Shown here: positions 1 to 5,934 of the stretch, one piece after another
How the letters are laid out: every line of letters begins with the position of its first letter
Numbering within the stretch: the stretch's first letter is position 1
Notes under the pieces: generated by a model
Told to the model about the DNA's origin: nothing
What the model saw: only the letters and a program-made list of their open reading frames with translations
Databases searched by the model: none
Source of the DNA: Acidobacteria bacterium UBA2994
Lineage (GTDB): Bacteria > Acidobacteriota > Vicinamibacteria > Vicinamibacterales > UBA8438
Direction of reading: 5' to 3'
Assembly: GCA_002346545.1 (NCBI GenBank)
Contig: DEAA01000031.1
Span: forward strand, 81,257 to 88,301
Length of the DNA stretch: 7,045 nt
Position numbers and translations under genes: made by a program

Positions 1-45
1 GGAGCCAATGGCGGGGATGTCTCGTTCGATCACGTATCGCGGCAT
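1..45 (-). CDS. DUF4242-type small protein, 5' fragment
   Basis: Only the first 15 codons are in the window, reading MPRYVIERDIPAIGS; the rest lies beyond the left edge. A protein opening with M-P-R/K-Y-V-I-E-R-D-I-P is typical of the DUF4242 family (small ferredoxin-like-fold proteins, some of them described as nickel-binding), which are usually under about 100 residues. The start is supported by an AAGGAG Shine-Dalgarno (complement of 55-60), nine bases before the ATG at 43-45. A weak TAAGAT -10-like hexamer lies at the complement of 79-84, without a recognisable -35. The gene has the same orientation as the two genes to its right, but a 288-base gap separates them, so it probably has its own transcript. 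The family call rests on the N-terminus alone; the function is unknown. Confidence 0.72.
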   Translation of the reverse strand, partial: MPRYVIERDIPAIGS

Positions 46-333
46 GAGCCGGATCTCCTTTCAGACTGTCGTGCCGCAATCTTACTCGAACCTCTGGCCT
101 GCCTGTGTGGCCTCGACCCAGACCGCATGATCTCCATGTCCTCGAATGGTCCGCCCCATCACCGAGCGAACGAGCAGCCCTCCCCGGCGACCAGTGGGCT
201 GACTTCCGATTCGGCGAAGCGGAGCGCAGCCAGGTCGGTCACACCTTCGTAGAGCGGCCTTTCGTGCGGCGTGTCTCCTTTAGTGAGTGCCACGTCTCAC
301 GAGACCAGAAGGACAAGGCCGACTTTGGCGCGT
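46..333. other. Intergenic region without a convincing gene
   Basis: These 288 bases separate the DUF4242-type gene from the stop of the split-barrel-like gene at 334. They contain the ribosome binding site of the left gene, a hyphenated palindrome GTCTC-AC-GAGAC at 294-305 and a 44-codon open frame on minus (159-293, GTG start). The palindrome lies about 30 bases after the stop of the minus gene, but no T-run follows it, so it is at best a weak terminator. The small frame has no Shine-Dalgarno and no family resemblance that I recognise. Confidence 0.5.
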
Positions 334-777
334 CTATTCTCTCGGGTCTAGGCGGTAAACGTAGCGATCGCCAGGGAATCCCTCCATCTCCCCGGGCCTG
401 CCGACCAGGACTGCCAGGAGCGGGTAGATCCGGTCGCCGAACCTTACCCGAACCCGAGGGTCGGCCCGTATGTGGTCGAGCCAGGCTCGGCCCTCAGCGG
501 GATCGATGAATAGCTGGCCGTTCTGGACGACGTAGTTCAACTCGACCGAATAGGGGGCGTCTGGGCGAGTCTCGAGGTCGAGGTTTCGGTCCGTGACGAA
601 CGACCAGTCGGTAACCGGTTCCTCGTCGACCGTTCCGGAAAGTGTGGCCCCTGGAATCGCGTAAAACGGTCCGTTACGGGTACCGGCGAGTGCGAGCAGG
701 AGGGCGATGCCGATGGCGAACCCGGCAACGGCTCGCTTGAGTACGGCCGTCAGGTGCGCCAGCGCAGGCTCCCTCAT
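334..777 (-). CDS. Membrane-anchored split-barrel (FMN/F420-type) domain protein
   Basis: The protein has 147 residues. Residues 16-33 form one hydrophobic segment (AGFAIGIALLLALAG), probably an N-terminal membrane anchor. Residues 44-147 resemble the small beta-barrel domain of pyridoxamine-oxidase-like and deazaflavin-dependent nitroreductase-like proteins. Supporting signs are a conserved-looking LETRPDAPYSVEL stretch (69-81), a VQNGQLFIDP hairpin (84-93), a DPRVRVRFGDRIY strand pair (106-118) and the closing RYVYRLDP. This is a resemblance recalled by eye; no cofactor-binding residue can be assigned, and the reaction is unknown. The ATG at 775-777 overlaps the TGA of the upstream DUF1566-type gene as ATGA. 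No Shine-Dalgarno precedes it, so translation is probably coupled to that gene. An anchored version is less common than the soluble cytoplasmic members of these families. Confidence 0.65.
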   Translation of the reverse strand: MREPALAHLTAVLKRAVAGFAIGIALLLALAGTRNGPFYAIPGATLSGTVDEEPVTDWSFVTDRNLDLETRPDAPYSVELNYVVQNGQLFIDPAEGRAWLDHIRADPRVRVRFGDRIYPLLAVLVGRPGEMEGFPGDRYVYRLDPRE

Positions 778-1343
778 TCGGCCACGGCGTAAGGGCCTGG
801 TGTGGGTTCGATCGACACTTCACCGCCGACGTCGCCGTCACGTACGGCCCACGGGACGAAGCCGCTGTTCAGATCCGCGTCGCTCTGCTCGCCGCTGCCG
901 AAGTTGAGGGCCCAGGCCACGCCGGCTTCAGGGTTACCGCGCCTTGACCAGTACTGGCGAGCCTGGATGTTGTGGAACGGGCCAGGGTTGTCGGCCGAGA
1001 TACCATCGTTGGAGAAGAGACTCCCCATTTCGCTGTTGGTGCAGTTGAGGCCCCGGCAGCTTGCGTCAAAAGTAAGGGGAAGCCGCCAGTCGGAGAAACC
1101 GGCGATGCGCAGGCTGCTGGCCCATCGGCTCGCCTCTTCCCACGTCATCACACCGTCGTTGTCCGCGCCCGAGCTCTGGGACCAGTTCGCGTCGCCAATC
1201 CACGTGATGCGTTGAGTCGTGTCGTAGATGAGCTTCACGCCGTCGTAGGTGCCCCTGTCAATCAGCTCCGCCCGAACGTCTGTGGCAAGTCCGAGACCCA
1301 GGGCCGCCGCAAGTAGCGCAACCCGGCTGTCTGTTTTCCTCAT
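774..1343 (-). CDS. Secreted DUF1566-type protein
   Basis: The protein has 189 residues. Residues 1-25 form a signal peptide (MRKTDSR, then an Ala/Leu core, then DVRA) with a likely cut after residue 25. The mature part has the tryptophan-rich pattern of DUF1566 (Fib_succ_major/Lcl-like C-lectin fold): LIYDTTQRITWIGDANW (38-54), a DNDGVMTWEEA stretch (61-71), DWRLP (85-89), a possible disulfide pair Cys96/Cys101, YWS (131-133) and a closing WAVRDGD (165-171). Many members carry a C-terminal PEP-CTERM or similar sorting tag. This one ends in a short polar tail with neither a hydrophobic helix nor a basic cluster, so it is probably released or periplasmic. A GGAAGGGAA purine tract precedes the ATG at 1341-1343. 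It is the first gene of a two-gene unit with the split-barrel-like protein. Its biochemical role is unknown; a carbohydrate-binding or surface role is possible by fold. Confidence 0.78.
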   Translation of the reverse strand: MRKTDSRVALLAAALGLGLATDVRAELIDRGTYDGVKLIYDTTQRITWIGDANWSQSSGADNDGVMTWEEASRWASSLRIAGFSDWRLPLTFDASCRGLNCTNSEMGSLFSNDGISADNPGPFHNIQARQYWSRRGNPEAGVAWALNFGSGEQSDADLNSGFVPWAVRDGDVGGEVSIEPTPGPYAVAE

Positions 1344-1737
1344 CGTGGTTTTCCCTTCCGCCCGGCCGATCGGAGCCTCAATTCTCAGTATTGTCCCCCA
1401 AGCGACGGGGTTCAGAGACAGTCATCTTGCATCCTGGTCGCGCCATGGGTGCGAGGGTTGGAGATGAGCCTGCTTGAAGCGTGCCTGCCTCCTCGAACCC
1501 GAATTGTCGAGGCAGGCTCACACTCCGTGAGTTTGATGGTTCCTGTTTGGGTGACGCGTTACTGATCGCCGTCGCCCGTTGGAGTTGCGGCGGGGCATCC
1601 TGCCCTGCATTGAGTCCGCAGCGTGCCAGCACTAGGCTCGTGCCCGCCTCACCGCGTCGACCGTGCCCGCGACCGGGAGGCCGCGCCGTTACGAAGGGGT
1701 GTCGGAGGTCATGCAGGCGGACGGCTGGTCAGACACG
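1344..1737. other. Intergenic region, non-coding as far as visible
   Basis: These 394 bases lie between the symporter stop (1738) and the DUF1566-type start (1343), both genes on minus. Open frames exist in both directions but show no family resemblance and mixed third-position base choice. The region holds an overlapping inverted-repeat pair at 1465-1520, a CCCC/GGGG hairpin at 1396-1410 and a 9-base direct repeat CGTGCCCGC at 1639-1647 and 1662-1670. No G+C-rich hairpin followed by a T-run is present on either strand. I could not find a good promoter for the DUF1566-type gene. Confidence 0.5.
1465..1520. repeat. Two overlapping, mutually exclusive inverted repeats
   Basis: TGAGCCTGC (1465-1473) is the exact reverse complement of GCAGGCTCA (1512-1520). 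GCCTGCCTC (1483-1491) is the exact reverse complement of GAGGCAGGC (1509-1517). Both left arms compete for the same right arm, so an RNA from either strand could form one stem or the other, but not both. On minus the structure lies about 120-180 bases upstream of the DUF1566-type start, where a leader could be. No T-run follows on either side, so it is not a standard terminator. A function is not shown. Confidence 0.45.
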
Positions 1738-3216
1738 CTACTGGCGATCCGGTCTCAGGGTTGGGTTTGGCGCCAGAGCCGGGCGGGAGATCACGGTCAC
1801 CACAACGCAGACCGCCACGTTGACCAGCAGGGCGATGATGCCCGCGTGGACGTTCCAGGGCTCGGTTTGACCGGAGGCCAGGAGCCCCGCATAGACCGCC
1901 GTCCCAGTGACCATTCCGGCCAAAGCGGCCCTTGTGGTGAGGCGAGTCCACCCCACGCCGAGGATGAAGAGCGGGGCAACCTGGGCCAGAATCTCCATCT
2001 TCAGCTCGGTGAGACCCCACAAGGTGATGCGAGGGTTGAGCGCGATCGTGACGAGGCCTGCTACTAGGATCCAGGAAGCCCGTTGGCCGATTCGGGTCAA
2101 ACGCTCCTCGTCGATGTTGCGCAGCACGGTGGTGCCCAGTACGTCCTTGGCCAGGATCGACGACAGGCTGAGTAGGACCGAGTCGGCAGTGGACATGATC
2201 GCGCTGACCACGGCCACGATCACTACCAGGCTCAAAGCGTAGAGCAATGGCTCGCTCTGACCCCACTGAGCCAGCAGCATCGGTAGGACCTGATCGGCCT
2301 CGATCGGCCCGGCAGAGGCCAGGTCCCGGATGGCGATCACGCCCACCAGGAACACCACACCGGTCGTGGCCAGTGGGAGGAACACCATGATGCCGAACGA
2401 TCGGCGGAGTGCGGCGCTGTCCCTGGCTGCGAAGATGCGTTGGATCGCATGCGGATACACCGACCCGGACAGCCCGATGAGAAGGAGTGTGCTGATCCAG
2501 TTGCGCGAGACATCCCAGCCGGGCACTGCGACCTTCTCCGGTGAGTGCACGGCAATCCAGGTCGTCACCTCTCCCAGATGTGTGGGCGAGGGGGCTACTG
2601 CCAGCAGCAGCCCGGTCAGCCCTACCACCAGCATCAATCCCTGCACGGTGTCGGTCCAGGCCACCGCCCGCATTCCACCGACGGTCTCGTACACCAAGAC
2701 CACCAGCGTCAGCAGCACTACGCCCACCCAGTAGGGGACTGTGCCACCAGACAGGCCGGCGGTGATGTGGCCCATGGCCATCAGCTGGGCCAGCAGGTAG
2801 TTGGCGATGGCGGCCACCATCAGCACGTTGGCGAACAAGGTCAGTGTGGGCGAGCCGAACCGATACGTGAACCAGTCGCCGGGAGTGACGAACCGATGGC
2901 GTCTGGCGACATGATGTAGATAGGGCGCGAACAGGAGATAGGCGACGATGATCGCCATCATGAAGCCGACGCTCATCACCCACGAGAATCCCAGTCGAAA
3001 CGCTTCGCCTGGATAGCCAATAAGGCTGTTGCCGCTGTACTGGGTGGCGTACAAGGTGAGCAACAGCACCGGGCCAGAGAGCTGCCGGCCGGCCAGATAG
3101 AACTCGGACAGCGAGTCGCTGGCTCGGCGATGGCGGGCGGCGTAGCCCACTACGAGGATGGCGGTGAGATACAGGCCCACAGCCAAGATGGGACCGGTGC
3201 CGAGCCCGCCGGTCAC
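1738..3216 (-). CDS. Sodium:solute symporter family (SSS) transporter, PanF-like
   Basis: The 492-residue length and many hydrophobic helices fit the sodium:solute symporter family (TC 2.A.21, LeuT fold), inner-membrane proteins that import a solute with Na+. Visible family marks are the first-helix region with YATQYSGNSLIGYPG (56-70), the signature YETVGGMRAVAWTDTVQG (176-193) and SAIMSTADS (338-346). In the last, Ser342-Thr343 match the paired hydroxyl residues of the Na2 sodium site in PutP and vSGLT. The start is GTG at 3214-3216, overlapping the stop of the small upstream membrane protein as GTGA. An AGGAG (complement of 3225-3229) lies eight bases before it. The pairing resembles yhdT-panF of enterobacteria, but pantothenate is only one possibility. 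The divergent secreted amidohydrolase-fold gene hints at a hydrolysis product as substrate. The family assignment is firm; the substrate is unknown. Confidence 0.9.
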   Translation of the reverse strand: MTGGLGTGPILAVGLYLTAILVVGYAARHRRASDSLSEFYLAGRQLSGPVLLLTLYATQYSGNSLIGYPGEAFRLGFSWVMSVGFMMAIIVAYLLFAPYLHHVARRHRFVTPGDWFTYRFGSPTLTLFANVLMVAAIANYLLAQLMAMGHITAGLSGGTVPYWVGVVLLTLVVLVYETVGGMRAVAWTDTVQGLMLVVGLTGLLLAVAPSPTHLGEVTTWIAVHSPEKVAVPGWDVSRNWISTLLLIGLSGSVYPHAIQRIFAARDSAALRRSFGIMVFLPLATTGVVFLVGVIAIRDLASAGPIEADQVLPMLLAQWGQSEPLLYALSLVVIVAVVSAIMSTADSVLLSLSSILAKDVLGTTVLRNIDEERLTRIGQRASWILVAGLVTIALNPRITLWGLTELKMEILAQVAPLFILGVGWTRLTTRAALAGMVTGTAVYAGLLASGQTEPWNVHAGIIALLVNVAVCVVVTVISRPALAPNPTLRPDRQ

Positions 3217-3467
3217 TGGTCAAGCTCCTGGTCGGGCCACATACGGAGGACTACGTAGGCGGTAAACACCGCGACGGCGAGCGTGGCGGCAAGCGACAGC
3301 ACGACCCAGTGAGGCAGCCCGAACCACAGTTGGAGTGGAGCGTCGGCCGGCCAGTACCAGGGAACAGAGAGACCGAACAGAAGGCTGTAGACCAGCCAGA
3401 TCCACCGCGGGAAGTGGCGGGCGGGCCGAGACGCCGCGTCGGGTTCGAGGGAGGCCTGGTCGGTCAT
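3213..3467 (-). CDS. Small membrane protein paired with the symporter (DUF3311/YhdT-like)
   Basis: The protein has 84 residues: a polar N-terminus of about 20, two hydrophobic helices (roughly 22-38 and 52-74) and a short charged end, RMWPDQELDQ. The tryptophan/proline-rich linker PWYWPADAPLQLWFGLP between the helices is typical of the small proteins encoded directly upstream of SSS transporters (DUF3311 or DUF997/YhdT types). Their role is not well defined; an accessory or stabilising part of the transporter is often assumed. Its TGA (3213-3215) overlaps the GTG start of the symporter, so the two are almost certainly co-translated. The ATG at 3465-3467 has no clear Shine-Dalgarno. A TATGAT -10-like hexamer lies at the complement of 3513-3518. 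Which of the two DUF families it belongs to is uncertain. Confidence 0.8.
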   Translation of the reverse strand: MTDQASLEPDAASRPARHFPRWIWLVYSLLFGLSVPWYWPADAPLQLWFGLPHWVVLSLAATLAVAVFTAYVVLRMWPDQELDQ

Positions 3468-3510
3468 CTGGTCAGCGTCTCGCGAGAGCGGCCGGTTCCT
3501 TTGCGGTCAA

Positions 3511-3519
3511 CTATCATAG
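3511..3519. promoter_or_regulatory. Symmetric -10 candidate between divergent genes
   Basis: CTATCATAG is a perfect palindrome around its central C. It reads TATCAT on plus (3512-3517) and TATGAT on minus (complement of 3513-3518), each one mismatch from TATAAT. It sits in the short gap between the divergent symporter unit (start 3467) and the secreted amidohydrolase-fold gene (start 3556), leaving leaders of roughly 35-40 bases in each direction. Neither strand has a good -35 at 16-18 bases, which keeps the call low. Confidence 0.3.
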
Positions 3520-3542
3520 GTGCCGAGACGCGACGTGCGAGC

Positions 3543-3549
3543 AAAGGAG
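3543..3549 (+). promoter_or_regulatory. Ribosome binding site deciding the start at 3556
   Basis: AAAGGAG lies six bases before the ATG at 3556-3558. It favours this start over the in-frame GTG at 3520, which would add 12 charged residues in front of the signal peptide and has no Shine-Dalgarno of its own. Confidence 0.8.
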
Positions 3550-3555
3550 CTGGGT

Positions 3556-4443
3556 ATGAGGGGTATGGTGGCGCTTGGGGTTCTGGTGGCTGTTGCGATC
3601 GCGGCGCCGTCGGGGGCGCAGACTACGGCGCTTGAGGGGGTTATCGACTTCCACGTGCACGCTGGACCCGACTCGCGGCCCCGCTCGGTCAGCGACATCG
3701 AGATTGCTCGTATCGCCAGGCGCTCGGGTATGCGCGGTTTCGTGCTCAAGAACCACTTCACGCAGACAGCTGATCGGGCCTGGATTGCAATGCAGGAGGT
3801 GCCGGGTATCGAGATCTTCGGCGGCGTGGCTCTGAACCACGCCGTGGGCGGGCTCAACCCCGAGGCGATCCGGCAGATGGTGGACTTCTCGGGAGGTCGC
3901 GGAAAGGTGGTGTGGCTACCCACCTTCGACGCCGAGTTCTGGATGACGCGCGCCGGCGACCCGGGTGAGTTCATCTCTGTGGCTCGCAACGGTCAGTTGG
4001 TGCCAGAACTGGGTGAGATCTTCGACCTGGTGGCCGAGCATGATCTTGTGCTGGCCCTGGGGCACTCGTCACCCGAGGAGGCGCTCATGATGATCCCCGA
4101 GGCCAGGCAGCGTGGGGTCGAGCAGATCCTCGTAACCCACGGACTGGGGCAGAACCCTTCCGATCCTCAAGTTGCCGAGATGGTGGCGGGAGGGGCCATC
4201 ATCGAATTGGTGTGGATGTCAGCGATGGACAACCAGGCCACGTTCGACGGCTACCTCGACGCCATCCGCAACCACGGGGCGGCTGGTTTCCTGCTCTCGT
4301 CGGACCTCGGTCAGGCCGGAAACCCGCTCCACCCCGACGGCCTCATGGCCTTTATGACCGCCCTCAGCGCCGCCGGCATCAGCGACGAGGATATCGACCT
4401 GATGATTCGGCGGAATCCGGCGAGCTTGCTCGGGGTTGAGTAG
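3556..4443 (+). CDS. Secreted DUF6282-type amidohydrolase-fold protein
   Basis: The protein has 295 residues from the ATG at 3556. Residues 1-22 are a signal peptide (MRGM, then a Val/Ala core, then PSGAQ), so the enzyme acts outside the cytoplasm. The mature protein matches the DUF6282 family of the metal-dependent amidohydrolase superfamily. It shows IDFHVHAGPDS with His33/His35 at the end of strand 1, FVLKNHFTQTADRA (62-75), FGGVALNHAVGGLNP (88-102), WLPTFDAEF (120-128), LALGHSS with His170, ILVTHGLGQN with His195 and LLSSDLGQ with Asp250. HxH, two later His and a final Asp follow the usual metal-ligand order of the superfamily, so a metal hydrolase active site is likely. The substrate is not known. 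Family members I recall mostly lack a signal peptide, which makes this exported form notable. It is divergent from the symporter pair, and a shared role (hydrolyse, then import) is an inference. It could also be a lactonase- or decarboxylase-like enzyme of the same fold. Confidence 0.85.
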   Translation: MRGMVALGVLVAVAIAAPSGAQTTALEGVIDFHVHAGPDSRPRSVSDIEIARIARRSGMRGFVLKNHFTQTADRAWIAMQEVPGIEIFGGVALNHAVGGLNPEAIRQMVDFSGGRGKVVWLPTFDAEFWMTRAGDPGEFISVARNGQLVPELGEIFDLVAEHDLVLALGHSSPEEALMMIPEARQRGVEQILVTHGLGQNPSDPQVAEMVAGGAIIELVWMSAMDNQATFDGYLDAIRNHGAAGFLLSSDLGQAGNPLHPDGLMAFMTALSAAGISDEDIDLMIRRNPASLLGVE

Positions 4444-4462
4444 GGCGGCTTGGCCGGATCTA

Positions 4463-4615
4463 GCTACAGGCTAGGGGAGTCAGGCGTTCGAAAAAGCTAG
4501 CGGCGATAGGAGCTCTCTGAACCACGACCTGTCCTGGGCAAGATGGCACCTGTAGCGGGCATGACTCTCCGGCGTTAGTCGACCCCGGACCATATAGAGT
4601 GCCTGAGCCTGTAGC
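4463..4615. repeat. Three copies of an 8-9 base motif in the convergent gap
   Basis: GCTACAGGC (4463-4471) is the exact reverse complement of GCCTGTAGC (4607-4615). A third copy, CCTGTAGC, lies at 4549-4556. The outer pair could close a long stem-loop over the gap between the convergent genes ending at 4443 and 4643. The 199-base gap holds no convincing gene, and neither side has a hairpin plus T-run terminator. The motif may be chance or a remnant of a repeat element. Confidence 0.35.
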
Positions 4616-4642
4616 CGGGGCGCACGACTAGTCCACGCGTTC

Positions 4643-5629
4643 CTAATGCACTTCGTGAGAACTCCCCGATGCTTTCGGATCGGCACCGAGGAGACGCTCC
4701 TGGGCCAGCCGCTCGGCTGCGCGGCGGGCTTCGGCGAGCTCGGCCTCGATTCGCTCTTCTTCGTCCCACGCGGCCCGGCGTGCCGCTCGGCGGCGGCGGT
4801 GGACCACGATCGCCAGCACGGCCAGCGACGTGATCCCCATCCAGAGGAACGCGGGCCCGGTCAGTAACGGGATCCAGCGGCTCCAGTGTTGCTGCGTACG
4901 CCAGAAGCGGGCGACGACCCAGTTGAGTGGGGCGCCAGTGGCGGTGCGGAAGGCGCTGTCGAAGGTGGCGCCGTCAGCGAGCTCTTCGAGAATACGCCCG
5001 GGCGCATCGTCGCCGTAGGCCCGGATCACTTCGCGCACCAGCGCACCGCTGACCGCGTAGGCACGCTGGCTGGCGCCGCGGCCCTGGCCGAAGAGCGTCT
5101 CCAGTTGGTTCAGGTCGAGGGTGCCGTCCCACACCAGCGTCCAGGCGAGCCGTGACCGGTCACTCAATCCGGCTGGCCGCTCGGCCGCCATGGCTAGGCC
5201 TTCGTTGAACCAGCGGGGTACCAGTTGGCCGCCCGCCGCACGTGCGAAGAGTACGTGAGCCACCTCGTGCTGTAGCAGCGTGTCCAGTCCGTCGGTCGGA
5301 TAGCCGCGGGCCCGGTCGGGGAACATCACGACCAGACTGCGGCTGCCATCTGCGAAACCGGCGATCCAGCGCGGTGTGTTCTGAGCAAGCTCTGCCTCCT
5401 CGTTGATCAGCAGGACGTTGATCGGTGGCCCAGGATGGGTCATCCCAGCCAGAGTCATGGCCGTGGTCAGAGGTTCGAGCGGCAGCTCTCGCACCTGTTC
5501 CGCTAGGCTCTCGAGGCCAACGGGGGCATCCACGTTCAGGGTGGGCAGCAGGGGTTGTGCCGCCGCCGGGGCGTCCCAGGGTAAGGCCACCGCGGCCACG
5601 GCCAGCGCTCGCGCTAGGCGGGCAGTCAT
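4643..5629 (-). CDS. Membrane-anchored gluzincin metalloprotease (peptidase MA-like)
   Basis: The protein has 328 residues from the ATG at 5627-5629. Residues 1-25 form a signal peptide ending in PAAAQ. The extracytoplasmic part carries the zinc-protease motif HEVAH (His121, Glu122, His125) followed by RWFNEGLAM, in which Glu143 is the expected third zinc ligand; this HExxH plus later NEG pattern is that of the gluzincin peptidase MA-like group. A single membrane helix (about 254-276) is followed by a basic stop-transfer cluster (HRRRRAARRAA). The end is a charged, Glu/Arg/Ala-rich, probably coiled-coil cytoplasmic tail (about 287-313). This predicts a type I topology with the protease domain outside. 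Two in-frame GTG codons (5635 and 5638) could add two or three residues; none of the three starts has a Shine-Dalgarno. The gene follows the HD-GYP remnant by 15 bases and is probably co-transcribed. The substrate is unknown. Confidence 0.82.
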   Translation of the reverse strand: MTARLARALAVAAVALPWDAPAAAQPLLPTLNVDAPVGLESLAEQVRELPLEPLTTAMTLAGMTHPGPPINVLLINEEAELAQNTPRWIAGFADGSRSLVVMFPDRARGYPTDGLDTLLQHEVAHVLFARAAGGQLVPRWFNEGLAMAAERPAGLSDRSRLAWTLVWDGTLDLNQLETLFGQGRGASQRAYAVSGALVREVIRAYGDDAPGRILEELADGATFDSAFRTATGAPLNWVVARFWRTQQHWSRWIPLLTGPAFLWMGITSLAVLAIVVHRRRRAARRAAWDEEERIEAELAEARRAAERLAQERLLGADPKASGSSHEVH

Positions 5630-5644
5630 CGACACCACGGGCGG

Positions 5645-5878
5645 TTAGACGACGAGAGCGGGGGCTTCCATCGCGTCGCGCAGAAAGGCTTCGGTCGCCT
5701 TGGGGGCGAACTTGGTGCCCGAGCTCCTGCTCAGGATCTCGCCCACTTCGTAGGGCGACATTGCCTTTCGGTAGGGTCTGTCGCTGGTCAGCGAGTCGAA
5801 GAGATCGGCCACCGAGAACAGCGGACACAGCTCTTTGCTGACCTTATTGATCTGGGCACTGAGGGAGTCATTTGACAT
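5645..5878 (-). CDS. Short ORF with only the C-terminal tail of an HD-GYP domain
   Basis: The ORF has 77 residues. Residues 22-66 (VADLFDSLTSDRPYRKAMSP, then EILSRSSGTKFAPKATEAFL) match the final part of HD-GYP domains, the cyclic-di-GMP phosphodiesterases, including the aspartate and the TSDRPYRKA segment. The HD metal dyad and the GYP motif, which should come about 60-90 residues earlier, are absent, so it cannot be an active phosphodiesterase. An in-frame TAG lies 10 codons before the ATG, and the region upstream is occupied by the sdhC leader, so no other half is present. The first 20 codons look unrelated and less G+C-rich at third positions, suggesting a junction near residue 20. There is no Shine-Dalgarno. 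It may be a gene remnant or a small domain-only protein. It lies directly before the metalloprotease gene on the same strand. Confidence 0.55.
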   Translation of the reverse strand: MSNDSLSAQINKVSKELCPLFSVADLFDSLTSDRPYRKAMSPYEVGEILSRSSGTKFAPKATEAFLRDAMEAPALVV

Positions 5879-5905
5879 GGCTGCGAGAAAATCGGAACAC
5901 TCGCC

Positions 5906-5933
5906 ATTCTAACTCGGAGCCTCGTGGGGTCAT
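5906..5933 (-). promoter_or_regulatory. Promoter candidate for the HD-GYP remnant/metalloprotease unit
   Basis: On minus, ATGACC (complement of 5928-5933, four of six matches to TTGACA) is followed after 16 bases by TAGAAT (complement of 5906-5911, five of six to TATAAT). Transcription would begin near 5899, about 20 bases before the ATG at 5878. Its -35 is separated by a single base from the -35 of the divergent sdhC promoter candidate. Confidence 0.35.
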
Positions 5934-5934
5934 C

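Noticed and set aside
105..509. Plus-strand open frame of 134 codons
   Set aside because: Its second half runs antisense to the split-barrel-like gene, its composition is Arg/Pro-rich as expected for a high-GC shadow frame, and it has no family resemblance.
1378..1632. Minus-strand frame of 84 codons between the symporter and the DUF1566-type gene
   Set aside because: Mixed third-position bases, no Shine-Dalgarno, no recognisable motif, and the inverted-repeat pair falls inside it.
1709..3223. Long minus-strand frame of 504 codons
   Set aside because: It is the offset frame of the symporter: Arg/His/Gly-rich, without membrane helices, while the other frame reads as a clear SSS transporter.
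4484..4500. GTTCGAAA resembling a tRNA T-loop
   Set aside because: The flanking bases do not form a T stem and no acceptor, D or anticodon arm can be placed around it.
4486..4530. Minus-strand T-run (complement of 4491-4495) as a terminator for the metalloprotease gene
   Set aside because: Only five T and no stable stem directly before it; the best pairing I found is four bases.
4480..4686. Minus-strand frame of 68 codons overlapping the 3' end of the metalloprotease gene
   Set aside because: It is in another frame over real coding sequence, with no motif or start signal.
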